The notes beneath the pieces were generated by a model. That model searched no databases. It was not told the DNA's origin and worked only from the letters and a program-made list of their open reading frames with translations. A program made the position numbers and the translations under genes. Shown one piece after another: positions 1-11,960 of a stretch of DNA of 64,000 nucleotides. The DNA comes from Macropodus opercularis (lineage: Eukaryota; Chordata; Actinopteri; Anabantiformes; Osphronemidae): contig CM061100.1 in NCBI GenBank assembly GCA_030770545.1, positions 3,293,501-3,357,500 of the forward strand. Reading direction: 5' to 3'. Every line of letters starts with the position of its first letter. Position 1 is the first letter of the stretch.

Positions 1-425
1 CAATACATGCTGCAGATAAACAAATCTTTTCAAGTGGTTTGACTTGTTTTTCGAAGGCTTTTGAAACAACAGTTGGGTTTTTTGGACGCCAGGCTCGGTA
101 ATCTCTCCCACTTGGTGGGAGAATTGCTTCACTTCTTGAAGGTCTTTCGGACTGTGTTTGGCTCTTATAATTCCCAAAACAATTATAGCCAGGGTGAATT
201 TAGTTGTCTTCTGCACTCCACGCTGGGCTGTGGGGAATGTTTTCTTAGCAGATTGGGCTACGCAATGGATTATTTGTGAGCAGGGGCTGGTCAGGCTTAT
301 GGTCAGAGACGTAGCACCCCCTGCTGGTGATGGGGAGAATGTCGTCTGTGTGTGTGGAACCCAAAGGGGTAAAAAGTAGTGATGTGCCGCATATAAGTCT
401 ACACTCTCTCCTCTCTCTGTTTCAG
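1..425 (+). other. lamc3: lamc3 intron, 3' part
   Basis: No coding exon is seen here. The stretch ends in a pyrimidine-rich tract (ctctctcctctctctgtttcag) that forms a good acceptor for the exon starting at 426. That exon opens with two bases completing a split codon, so an upstream exon must lie outside the window. The short open frames here show no laminin cysteine pattern and are taken as chance. Confidence 0.7.
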
Positions 426-2754
426 GTGTGTGCGAGTGCTCGCACTTTACCACCGGGGTAACCTGTGAGCATTGCCTGGATGGTTACTATGGCAACGCCT
501 TGATTGGCACACCTGCTGACTGTCAGCCTTGCCCTTGCCCCGACCGCAGCAGCTGTGCCCAGATTTTACAGACAGGACAGGTGGTCTGTACCAACTGCCC
601 TACAGGACAGACAGGTGAGATGAAGCACTGACAACGTAGGATATTGTTTACGGTACAAAACACCCAATAATGGGCTTCATATCAAAAATAAACAACGAGA
701 TGTGAGCTTTAAAATGGTTTCATAAATTCAGAAATTAGGTTCGGTCAAGAGGTAAGAATTGTTCAGATGTCTGATCCCAATTGTGTAGGGACACGCTGTC
801 AGATGTGTGAAGATGGTTACTATGGCGACCCCCTGGGGCAATCTGGAGCGGTTCAGCCGTGTCAGAGGTGTGACTGCAACGGCAACGTGGACTTTAACGC
901 CATCGGAATATGTGACCACATCACGGGGCGATGTCTGAAATGCCTTGGGCACACAGAGGGGGAGCACTGCCAACGCTGCCAGCGAGGTTTCTACGGAAAC
1001 GCCCTAAACCAGACAGCTGGCCAGAAGTGCAAGCGTGAGTAACTGTGCAAGAATCCAGATGGAAAACCGCTCAATAATTCTTAATGTATTTATAGCTTAT
1101 TGAAATGAGAATGAGATAAGGTTCCAATCCTCCTGGACTCAAAGTCTGTTTGACCTTCACCATGAGGAACGATGAGCTGTACGTGTTGATGCTGGTAGAA
1201 TATTTTTATATTCATCTGCTGGGTAGAAAAACATTTCTCTGCGTTGAAGATGTCAACATACAGTTTGAGAAATATTTTGTTCCTTGCAGCTAATTTGGAA
1301 GCCAAGACTGGTCCATTATGTAACTTTGTAACAAGTGAGATACCAAATATCAGCGTCGACTGTGAGGAGCCTTTTCAGATTTGGAAGTGAGAACTTTGGG
1401 AATGGAAATTAGTAAAAGTTTAAAATGAGGGATAAGCTTGAGTATAATCTGACTGTTGGGTGCAAAACCAAACAAATAGTTGGTTAGTCAGTTTTCATAT
1501 CAGTTCAGACTGAAATAACTAAACCTGTGAGGACTCACATTATTGGTGTTAGTTTAAATTCTTTATCGGCTGCCTTGAGTTGAGACTTTAACGAAATACG
1601 AAAAGAACGACATTTCAAATGGACTTTGTTAATCATTTCAGGAGTTCAGATCCAACCGATGTAGCACTTTTCAGTTTTAACAGGCACAAGCTGTAAATGG
1701 GGTGAAGCGGTGGCTGTGAATCAAAAAGAAAGATAAGGAATAAATAGATTAAGAGCAGAGCCTTTGGACTGGGAGAATTAAAAATGGTCTAAGTGAATGA
1801 AATTCAAATGAAGTTACAAAGAGGCAGACAGACCCAGAGAGAAGTGGCTGCGATATGTTCCCTCTTTGATTTTCCTATAATACTCCCATTCTTCCTGTAA
1901 GCCCCGGGTTGAACTTCTTCACAGCACAATGTCAAGGACGATCCATGAATCTCCCTGGTGCTGTCTGTCAGTTTCCTCCCAGTCCAAAATGCTGAAGCGA
2001 TACAAGGTTAAAAATTTAAGCTGTGAAAAATGTAACAATATGTTTGCGTTATTAATGACATTGTTCTCTCCAGCCTGCAGCTGCAATCCTGCCGGAACCT
2101 TCGGGCCAGTGAACGACTGCCATCCTCACACGGGAACCTGCCGGTGCCTTGGTCACGTGACCGGTTGGGACTGCGGTCATTGTGCCGTCGGCTTTTTCAA
2201 CCTCCAACCAGGTGTAGGCTGTGAAAGGTAAACAGACCCCGGATCTGTGTGAACATATCACGAACTCATAAACTGAATTTCTCTTTAAAATATTGTTTTC
2301 CCTCGTTCTTCAGGTGCAAGTGTAGTCCCGTCGGCTCCTCGTCTCCGGCGTGTCACCCAGTCACGGGCCAGTGTGTGTGTCATGCAGGAGTGCGGGGGAC
2401 ACTGTGTGATTCCTGCCGCGTTGGCTTCTTTGGATTCTCATCACGAGGTTGCAGAGGTACAGGACTTCACTTCAGGCATCATCCTTTAATCCTCTAATAC
2501 ACCCTCCAATACAGATCACACATGAAGCCATTTCTGACTCCTCGAGTGTTTTTTTTCTTGTGTATCCTCTCACAGCCTGCAACTGTGACCCCATGGGCTC
2601 CGTCTCCATGCAGTGCCACAGTAACGGCACCTGCCACTGTCGCCAGGGCTTTGTGGGTTACAAGTGTGACAAATGCGAGTTAAACTATTTCCACAACAGA
2701 GCCACACATCAATGCGAGGAGTGCCCCGTGTGCTACGGCCTTGTCAAGAAGCAG
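426..2754 (+). other. lamc3: lamc3 laminin-type EGF module array
   Basis: Five exons (426-614, 789-1034, 2074-2227, 2314-2456, 2576-2754) encode six consecutive eight-cysteine laminin EGF modules; the first is missing its N-terminal part. Typical words are CEHCLDGYYGNAL, CQMCEDGYYGDPLG, CDSCRVGFFGFSSRGC and CHCRQGFVGYKCDKCELNYF. The third module starts CDCNGNVDFNAIG, which aligns with the nidogen-binding loop of gamma-1 (NIDPNAV). The array ends in CPVCYGLVKKQ, where the rod turns into the coiled coil. The roughly 1.0-kb intron at 1035-2073 holds no further module, because the protein is contiguous across it. Confidence 0.88.
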
Positions 2755-5700
2755 GCGAGTTTGAAGTTGTTTGTGTGTGTGTTTGCGTTGGAACTGACAT
2801 TCGGGGATATCTTCCCACTCCTTCCTCTTTCTGGTCTCCACTAATTCCCAATAGAAAGAAGTGCTAAATATATCCACCTGCTAACTGAGCTGTGGGGCCA
2901 GAAAAAGCAGCACATTTCAAGCTGCTTCAGGGACTGGAATGGCTAAACTGTTTCTCCTGATGAAGTACTGGCTTGAGATTTTCAGCAGAGCAGTGCTTTC
3001 ATGTCGTGACACCACACCTGTCAGTCTTCCTGCAGGAAATGGGCGGAGCCAACTAACCTGATGTCGTTCACCTGAGCAGCCGGTGCCTAGCAGCTCGTTC
3101 AGTCTGTATATATCCAACACGATTGCAGTCTGGTTTAAATTAATATATGAGCCAAATAAAGCGTCGTCATTCCCTCTGAGAACACGCCACCTTCAGATGA
3201 AGTCAGTTTTCTAAATGATCCATACAGTTCTGTGCTTTTGCTTAGAAACTTTATCTTCTACATCTTTCTCTACGTCTCTGTTTCCCTTCTGTGTTATTAA
3301 TGCGTGCGCTGCACACATTGTTCCGCATACTCATGTTAATGTGCTGCACACTAACGTCTAGTATAAATTGTGTCTTGGCTCATGCGATTATGAGGTGCAA
3401 TTTGTTCTTTAAATAGCACCGTCCCCCAGCACATCCTGCCTCGTGACAGACATATGTCTGCTTTGTGTTTGTAGATTGCAAGTAAACAGTGGCTGTTCAG
3501 TGAAACAGAAAGAGACATTTGCCCTAATGATCTCCTGTGCAGCGTCGCTCTGTCCCTATAGATTTGTCGCAACCCACGTCCATATGCTGAGGTGCCGTGT
3601 CCCTGAATTCGTCTTCTGAGGCCAGTCCAATAATGCCAACGCGCTCTGTCGGTTCTCTGTGCTTAGCCTTGTTCCGGCTAAAGTGGCTGTGTGTTCTTTG
3701 TGGACCGGCTCGTATCTCTGCGAATGCATGCTGTGATTTCCACAGTGTTAGCAATTCAGTGAACATCCCGAGCCTTGTCTGCTCTGAACACCTGCAATTA
3801 CTCTCACTGTCCTCGGTCTCCCCTAGCTCTCACGTAATGCCTCTCCCACTCTCTGTCTTTCTGCTCACATTTTCCTCTGGCTTATACACAGGAAGGAACG
3901 CGACTAACGAGCACAAAGAGAAGAAGGTTGAAAAAGATGAGAGGAGATGTGTGATCGATGTTCAAAGACGTTATTAAAAAGGATCTGGAGCGCAGTGAAA
4001 TAAAGCATGGGATGAAATAATGAAAGAGATAAATGTTACTTGTACAGCATACGGTATGTCTGCTAAACACACATGAAATGGCGGCAACAGGCCTGCTGGT
4101 CTGCAAAAGAGGTGGGATCACAGGGCACATTGCCAGGGGCAACAGACTGGTGCCAATCACAGCACCTTGATTTCATTTTTAGAAGCGGACGTCCATTTTT
4201 GCTGAAGACTTATCTAGTTATCTGCTGAAACGCTTCTCTTAACCACATGCTATGCAGAGAACAATGTAAGTGGATGCAGATGTGAACATTTTATTCTAAC
4301 CTTAGCCTGTTGTTGATATTCATTTATTCATTGCTTTTGTTGAAATAGTACATTTTGATGTTGTGGTGTGCCAAGAATCTGAGCCCTGCCTCGGTGCCAG
4401 TGTAAATACAAAGAGATCTGTATGGATGGACATAGTTCCCTGGTATTTGTAGTTGACGCTGTTTGTTTTTACGCCTTGAAAATGTGGGCTCTCGTTAAGA
4501 CTAAGTATAAATCTCGGTGCCATTACAGGCAGAAAAGCTGAGGAGTCGCCTGCAGGATTTGGAGGAGCTGCTGGCTCACTTCGATTGCCGAGGTAGATCT
4601 GGGAAGCAGCAGCACCTGCTGAAATATCGCATGGCCAGACTTCATGAACATGGGCACCAGAGGGAGGATACTCTACCCAATGCTCTGGAGGATTTTCTGG
4701 CCTTCCAAGGTAACAGCAGCCAGAAGCTGAGATAATTCCACTTGGCCTGTCAGTCCTTTTAATGTTTCCTCTGTGGTCATGACATCTGAAGAGACACTTG
4801 GCGGCCTGTGCTTTGTGAAACATGAATCTCGTTCCTGCGCCATTGTAACTATTGTGTCATGTTTTGGCTGTGAGATGATAACATGCCATATCAGTGCGTA
4901 CAATACCAGCCAGCATGGCTAAGAAATTTGACACCGCCCCCGGCGTTCTACAAAGGGGCTGCAGCTCTGTCTGTGTCTCCTCAGTGCGACGCTGCTACAG
5001 AAACAACACAACAAAGCGATTAAATCAGGAAGCAGGCAACAATACAAACCTCTCCCAATTACTTTAACACAATGCTGATATATCCTCATTATCTTTGGAG
5101 GGGAAAGGGCTTACAGGCTCAGCTGCACAGGCCAAATGGAGACAAATCATAACAATATAGAACAAGGCGCCGTGTGACCAACTTAATCCCTATTTATATG
5201 ACAGGCGGTGCATCTCTAATCCCTGGTTTATAATGATTATAGTTGCAATCAGGATAACAGTTGTCTAACAGTCCTCTCCCTACACCCACATACTTCCACA
5301 CACATAGTTACCAGCCTTGCTCTTACACTCTGGGTGGCCCAGTAATGATTTAATGAGTATGTGGGAGCAACAGACTCACTGTGTGGGCACACAAAGGCTG
5401 AACAGCACACACAGGACCACACATCTCATCATACGGCACCAAGACAAAGCTATAAGGTCATTAGATCACAAAATGAGACAACAAAGGTCCAGGATCGTCG
5501 CTGCCCAGCTGCTGATCAGCTTAGGACACAAGGTGAGACTGACAAAGGTGTTAACATCTGTGTGGTTTTAGCTTTTCAGGCTTCAAACAAGATGGGAAGG
5601 ATGGATGTGAATTCACAGTCAACAAGAGGGACGTGTCAAAGTGCAGCGTGTTAGCTACAAAGAGTCGGAGGAATAATATTCTTGGTGGAATAATCCGTGA

Positions 5701-8700
5701 AGGACTTAATGTGGTTTTATTTGCTTTGTGCTCTTTGTTCTTTCAGAGGCACGGGAGGCCTTCGTAAAACAATTTTCCAAGCTGGAGGCTTCGACGGGCC
5801 CGCTCTTACTCCAGCTGTACGGTATTACCGACTCTTTGAACTGCAGCATCAGCATGAAGGAGAAGGATGAAGGGAGTAGAGGTGTGTGTCAAACCTTCGC
5901 CGCTGCGGTGCTTGCGATCAGAGCATCTCAGGGACAACTGAAGCGGGCGACGCTGGCCCTGGACAACATGGTAGGCCAACCAAGCGTATGCTACTTCACT
6001 GAGTAGAAAGCTCTGGGTGGCTCTACTTTAAACACTGCCTCCAAAGGAAAAAACAAACGTGTCTGACGATCACTGAAATGAACAACTTGTGCTTCACCCT
6101 CCGTGTGTTTCCAGCGCTGGCAGGAATCTGTTGTCGAAGCAGCTGCTGTGTTGTATATTCAGTATATTCAGTGGCTCTCTGTTTTGCGCCTGCGTGTAGA
6201 AGTGGCTCCATCGTGCTTATCACTGAGGCGAGCCGGAAGCCACGGCAACTCAATTCTGTATTAATAAGCAGAACAGCCCCTCTAAACAAAGGAGAAATGC
6301 TGGTGTGGAAGTTGTTGATTTCTTTTTTCTCATTTTTATTTGCATTTCTTTTAAATTAAATGCCACTTAGGGGACGATTCTTCATTTGTGCTCGACACTT
6401 TATCAGGACAAAACTTCAGGGCTATTTATTCCAGGTTTTCCACACACCCTTGTTTTGAACTTATTATTTAAGTGGAGAAGTTCAATAAATGAGGTTTATT
6501 ATTAGCAAATTTTAAGCAGCCCCACAAAGTACTATTTTAAAGCGGGACTCGCAGCTTCTTTCCTGGACGGCACCCAGCAGTTTTGCGTTGGCCTAATAAT
6601 GTCTGAGCAATCAGCATTCAGGCTAAAATACTCTCCAGTCAGCTGTAGTGTGAAAAATCCTTTTAATTATTACATCCAGACCTTAGCTCATATAATTTAA
6701 TTAAACTTGTCAAAGCAGTTTGAACTCCCTTGCACGCCGGATATGAATTTCTTTTCTTTCTCCGAGTTGCTCAGCATGTTGCTTTCCCCCTCTACGTTTT
6801 TCACAGGTCATTCCTTTTGAGGCGGTGTCAGGACCTAATAAGTGGAACATTATGGTCAATGACTCACAGTTCCTTGTGAAAAGGTGAGTCATGTTAGGGG
6901 CCAGATCTGAGCATAGAGCGCAGAAGTAATATGCGGAGGTTTCATATCTCCTGACTTGTTTCTTTTGGTTTTTCTCATGCATTGTTGTCGGGTGAATCAT
7001 TGCCCTCAGGTGCTCATTGTATGCAGCTCTGTTACGTGGTAGTTACATTTGGACTGGAGAGCCAGTGGAAAGGCCAGGAGAGTCACTGATGCACTTCATC
7101 TCTCCTCTGGCTCTCTATTACGGTCTGTTATTCTACCTAACTCACTTCCCCCCTTTTGTCTTTGTTGCCTTCTCACCTCGCAGTCACAGAGAAATGGCAG
7201 ATGACATCGAGGCCGTGGCCAGCAGGGCAGTAAGAGCCTCAAAACAGACCTTCAGTCTCCTGATGGATCTACTGCAGGACAAGTCCACAGAGGAGTATAT
7301 CAGCAAGCTAACGGAGCAGTGAGCACAAAAAAAAAGAACCCAAACACACGCCCACACAGACGAGCACTACCGTCCACGTAGCTTACTGTACTGCAAAATC
7401 CCAGCAAGCCGCTTGATGCCGTGGATTATTGTGCTTCGGCAGTATATTTCTAACAAAGTGCACCTATCCCTGTATTACAGCTCAAGTTCCTCTTCTTCAT
7501 AGCGGCCTTTTAAAGCACACTGGAGTTTGGGAGTAAGACATTTAGCCACAGGGGGACAGCTTCTTTCCCACTGTAAGCCTATTGCCTTCTTGGATTTGCC
7601 GCACGCTCGCTGCATCTCCTAGCGTGTGATTGCTCTGAGGATTATCCTGAATTCTAGACAGAATGATGCAAAAAGCCCTCCGGTGGCCACGACGAGTGCA
7701 AGAAGCGAAAAACTCAAAATTGATTACCCCCCTTCTAACAGTAGTCAGCTTGGTTCAGGAGAGTCCTGTTAATCTTGGGAGCAGTGCTGAACGACAGACA
7801 CACACACGTACCGCACACACACCCACACACGCTGTGTCACTTTATAGGATGTGAACTGAGCGGTTTATGCACAGATGGGCAGCATAAAATTGCAATCCCC
7901 ACACATATTTCCCCATGTGTTGGTACTTAAGCAGATCAGATGCTTTTTATAGAAAGACAGCCATAGAATCAGGAAAATGACTAAGGTATTGCAGTTGTCT
8001 CACAATAGACCCACCCAGCCAAGCCTGGGATGAAACCACTGTCTTTAAATACGCATTTATGTACAAAAGCCACGTTTCCAGCATAGAAAGTCATTTCCAG
8101 TTTTCTATCCAAATAAGGAATTATTTTAGGGGAACAGAAGAACTGCCAGTGCTCATGCAAAATTGTTAAAAGAAACAAAAACAAAGCAGAAGTGATACTT
8201 TTATTTCTATGTGTCTGTTCTGTTCAAACAGATTGAATGTCATCACACCTGCGGATGTGATAAAGTGACACTTTGTGCGACATTTGCAAAACATGAGCTC
8301 ATTACTTTCTTTTGACTCGTTACTCACTACTGAGTTTTTTCTTAGTTCTTCAACACAATTAACATCTACTAACAAGAGCATGTACAGTTGCTGTTAGAAA
8401 CACGCAGAGACCATTTTGATTTTGTTATGTTAAAAAGCCAGATCACATTTCACTTCTTACATCACAGATTAACTTGGATGCAGCAGCAGAAGGAGAACCT
8501 GACAGCGCAGGTGAACGAAACAGTCGCCAAGCAGCTGGTCCTGCGGGAGGAAGCTGCTGCTTTAAACCTTGCCCTGGGTAACATCACATCGTCCATGCGT
8601 CAGCTGGCTCTGACAGACGCCACACACCTCAACCACACAGACCCAAGCAACCATGCGACGGAGGTCAGTTCACAGCACCTGATGGAAACCGTCACGGTCA

Positions 8701-10960
8701 CGTCAGAGTAGAGATCGACAGTCGTTTAAGTCAAATAACTGGAGCATGATAGAAACCACTCCACAGCGTCTCCATTTTATTAGTTTGATTTGACAATTGG
8801 GTTTGATTAGGCCGCTGTGCCTTCTGTAAATGGCTGAGTAATGGTTTTCTTAAACGAGTATAGACAAAGCGCAGAATCCGTGTCTTCCTGCCTCCTGTTT
8901 AGTTTGGTGAGGACCTGCTCAAACAAACACAAGAGCTGCAGCGGCAGATTGAGAGCAAAGATGAGCTCATCGGAAATATCAGCGACAGGACGCAGCTTCT
9001 CAAAGAGATCGTCAGCGAGAAGATGGAGCTGGTGGACAACGTCAGCGAGGTGAATCATGTCAGAGCTTTGTGTGCCTGCTTGGTGATGTCAGCGACACGC
9101 GCTGTCCCAGTTTGCACCACATTAAAGCTCGCGTAGACTCACCTGTGTGTCTCTGCTTTAAGCTACAAGCTCATGCCCACGGAGCAGAAGTCACGGCTCT
9201 GTCATCCGTGGTGACAGGAAAAGAGGTGGAATCTGAAGCCATCGCTCTGCACAGAGAACTCGAAAGTGAGTCTTTTCTTTCTCTCTGTCAAACTTGTTTA
9301 TCTTCTTCACTCTCTCCGCTGTCTGGCTCACATTATTGTTTTTGTTGAGCAGCCAACTGAATGATTTTTTTTCTCAAATTGAAATGTCAAGTGCTGCGTC
9401 TGAAAACAAACATAAGAGCTACAGATTCGAGCATTACTCTAATAAATGTGTCATCACCGTTGTGATGTTCTGACCCAGTTGTCATGCATTAAACGCAGCG
9501 GCAGCTTATGTGGAAAATGTGATGAAGTGGAATGTTCTGGAATTCATGAATGAGATGTTGGCTGTTTATGATACACAAAGAGCATCTGAAGTAGTTTTCC
9601 CTGCATTCATCAGACAAAAAGCAGCATGAGTGGATGATAGATGCTTGAAAGTACAAAAGTATTCAATTGCACAACCATAACCCTACAATCTACCTGTATC
9701 GTACCACCTGCACGCAGACATGGCAAAGGCTTGGCCCGGTCAGCAGGCCCAGACCAAGGCTGCGATCAAGAAGGCGGAACTTCTGGAAGAGAAGGTTCTG
9801 GCCGATGTCAGGAAGAAGGTGTCGGATGCTGAGACAATGCTCCAACCAGCTCTGGAAAACTCCACCCTGTCCAACATTACAAAAGAGGCGGAACAAATGG
9901 CGCAAACAGTGGCAAAGGTACAGAATGAGTGATGAGTCAGTTAAACATGCATGGTCCCCAGAGGAAGCCTCAGTGATAGGTTGCTTACGGTTCTATTACC
10001 CAATGAAAAACCTCTAGATCAGCAGACGTTTGGTTCAGTTCTCGGTGAACTGCCTCAGTTAGATGAACTGCAGTAACTGTGGTACAGTCTTAATTCAGCT
10101 CTGTTTTTCTTTGTGTTTAGGAGTCCAAGGCTGTTCTGACCCAGGCCAAACATGCCAGAACTGCATCTGCTCACCTAAACTCCCACATAGATTCTGCTTT
10201 GCAGCTGCTGTCTGAGCAGGACACGCTGGCGTACGGCGCAAACCAAACCACCCCAGAGGTACCAGCACGAGCATGTACGCGTCTGAACAGGATCCGTGCG
10301 TAGTGATTGTGTTGTTCATCTCTGGTGTGTCCCTTCTTCTACGCAGCCCGAGTTGTCGCTGACCAACCTAAGGGAAGACATGGAAGCAGCCAAGCTCCAG
10401 TTAGAAGCCTATTCTGTTACACTAACTGAGCTAATCAGCAGGATTGGTAAGCACCGCTTGTGGATCCATTACATTTAAAGTGATTCAGTGAGTATTTCAG
10501 CGCTGGTCTGATCCAAACCATTCATTCAAGCCCGTTTCCTGTTGAATGTGTTGTGCAGTAAAGCAGGGATCAGGCACTTTCCTATCAACAGGCTTGAGAG
10601 GATGATGGTCGAATCACTGTAGTTAGGCCACGAGGCAGCCAGTCCAGCACGTGAATGACACTTCTTTCTCCATCTGTCGTCCCTTTCGTCCGACCAGATG
10701 GGAACGTGCCACTGGAGCACTTTGACCGGATCCTGAACGAGACAGCGCGTCGTCTCAGCATGCTTCGCGGGAGTGTGGAGAGCCCGACACTGGGCTCGAA
10801 GATCCAGAAGCTGCACTTGGCTGCTAAGGAGCAACAGAGCCAGCTGTCCCTGGTCGAACGCGACTTAAAGGAGATGACAGAGGAGAGAGACAGTCTCAGG
10901 GACATTGCCCTAAACTTGCCTCAGTCTTGTCCCCGGGCCACCGGAGCCGGTAAAGGCTAG
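426..10960 (+). CDS. lamc3: Laminin subunit gamma-3, 3' portion of gene (16 exons)
   Basis: This is the secreted gamma chain of a laminin heterotrimer of the basement membrane; the window holds only its C-terminal 890 residues. Exons: 426-614, 789-1034, 2074-2227, 2314-2456, 2576-2754, 4529-4709, 5747-5970, 6807-6883, 7184-7318, 8468-8663, 8903-9049, 9163-9265, 9718-9917, 10121-10258, 10347-10446, 10698-10960 (stop TAG). All phases match and the summed length closes exactly in frame. Seen: six laminin EGF modules, then a heptad-rich coiled coil ending Leu-Pro-Gln-Ser-Cys plus a short tail. That Cys fits the gamma-chain cysteine that pairs with a beta chain. Gamma-3 rather than gamma-1 is inferred from the tail lacking Glu at the third position from the end, from similarity to remembered human LAMC3, and from aif1l next door, as in human. 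Fifteen introns are inside the window; 14 are GT-AG and one is GC-AG. The 5' half (LN, first EGF modules, L4) is outside. Confidence 0.9.
2755..4528 (+). other. lamc3: lamc3 intron with GC-AG splice sites
   Basis: The upstream exon ends in frame at Lys-Lys-Gln (aagaagcag), followed directly by gcgagt instead of gt. The acceptor is ccattacag before gcagaaaag. Joining 2754 to 4529 gives VKKQAEKLRSRL in phase 0, which matches the remembered LAMC3 word VKEEAAKLKARL. The nearest GT downstream (2759) would break the frame and gives a poor donor. The intron body (about 1.8 kb) shows no other supported feature. Confidence 0.75.
4529..10960 (+). other. lamc3: lamc3 long-arm coiled-coil region
   Basis: Eleven exons encode the alpha-helical rod that pairs with alpha and beta laminin chains. 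Heptad-like hydrophobic spacing is visible, for example in FDRILNETARRLSMLRGSVE and LKEIVSEKMELVDNVSE. Several exons fall outside long open frames. 6807-6883 (77 bp) encodes VIPFEAVSGPNKWNIMV and a following stretch. 8903-9049 and 10121-10258 begin FGEDLLKQTQELQ and ESKAVLTQAKHA. The 77-bp exon is required: without it the phase of 5970 (0) cannot join 7184 (needs two preceding bases). N-glycosylation sequons occur (NLT, NET, NIT, NHT, NST). The largest intron is about 1.15 kb (7319-8467). Confidence 0.87.
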
Positions 10961-11960
10961 AGACCATAGACGATGGGATGAAGTCAAGAGTCTGGAGGAT
11001 TTGTTAAAGAAATGGTCTCTTTATTCGGCTTCAAAACTCGGTTTTATTTGTTTGTTTTTCCAACGTTTGCACAACTTATTTTTGGCCCAAACACACATTT
11101 CCACCAAACAGCTGTCTTCTCCTCTGTCTACCATGATTTACACTTATTCCTTCTCTTTCCCCTTCTTGTCTGTTACTCTCTCTTCTCTCTCACTCTCTTT
11201 ACACCAACAGCATCCAAACTTTAATTTCACTATGAATAATAACCAGCTATTCTGAACTGCTGGAGTGCACTGTCAAGTTTAAAATAATGCTGATTTCCCT
11301 TTGTGGAGGTATAAGGTGTGTCTGAGTGCTGCTCCACACTGACACATCCATTTACACTTGAGTTATTTTTCATCACTCTGGCTTAATTAACAATTAGTCC
11401 TCTTGGCCTCAGTGGGATTCAGGTCAGGCTTCAACAGCACATAACCTAGCGTTCAGGCTTCTTACATTGCCTACCTCTCTGTGTTTGTGCTTTCTCCATT
11501 TTTTCCTTCTGTATCATCAAATTCTGAGAAATCCATAGTTTTAGGGTCATGGTTGGTCACGTTGACTGCTTCCAGGAACAACATATATTACAGCACATAT
11601 TTTCTATACTCGTTGTTACTGACTGGCTAAACGTTGGCTACACATCTACGTCTAGTTAGTCATTTTAGCCACAGCCCCACAACCATTACTCACTGAAGTA
11701 TACTTGAAAAGCTCGTTTTGCATACACAAATGTGCTTTAGTGGACACGGAAATCGCAGGATGCAGGATGCACTGCCAGCCGAAAAAAGATCATGATGCAA
11801 CATCAAGGAAAGCTCAGAAAGGAAAATCAATAAAAATAGGTATTCAATCCTCAGAAAACTTGCTTGTTTGTGAATTTATTTATATATTTTTAGCATTTGG
11901 AGGTTTGCAGTAGTAAACGTGCTTTTACCCCAGATTTATTATAAGTATACGAATAAATCA
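10961..11960 (+). other. lamc3: Candidate lamc3 3' UTR
   Basis: No coding signal follows the TAG at 10958-10960. AATAAA hexamers lie at 11829-11834 and 11952-11957, either of which could end the transcript. The UTR extent is inferred. A G|GTAAAG donor-like sequence lies just before the stop (about 10949), so splicing to a further exon cannot be fully excluded. Confidence 0.35.

Noticed and set aside
4320..4823. 167-codon minus-strand open frame
   Set aside because: It lies antisense to a lamc3 coiled-coil exon (4529-4709), which explains its openness. It has no recognisable domain, and the plus-strand exon has matching phases and acceptor/donor.
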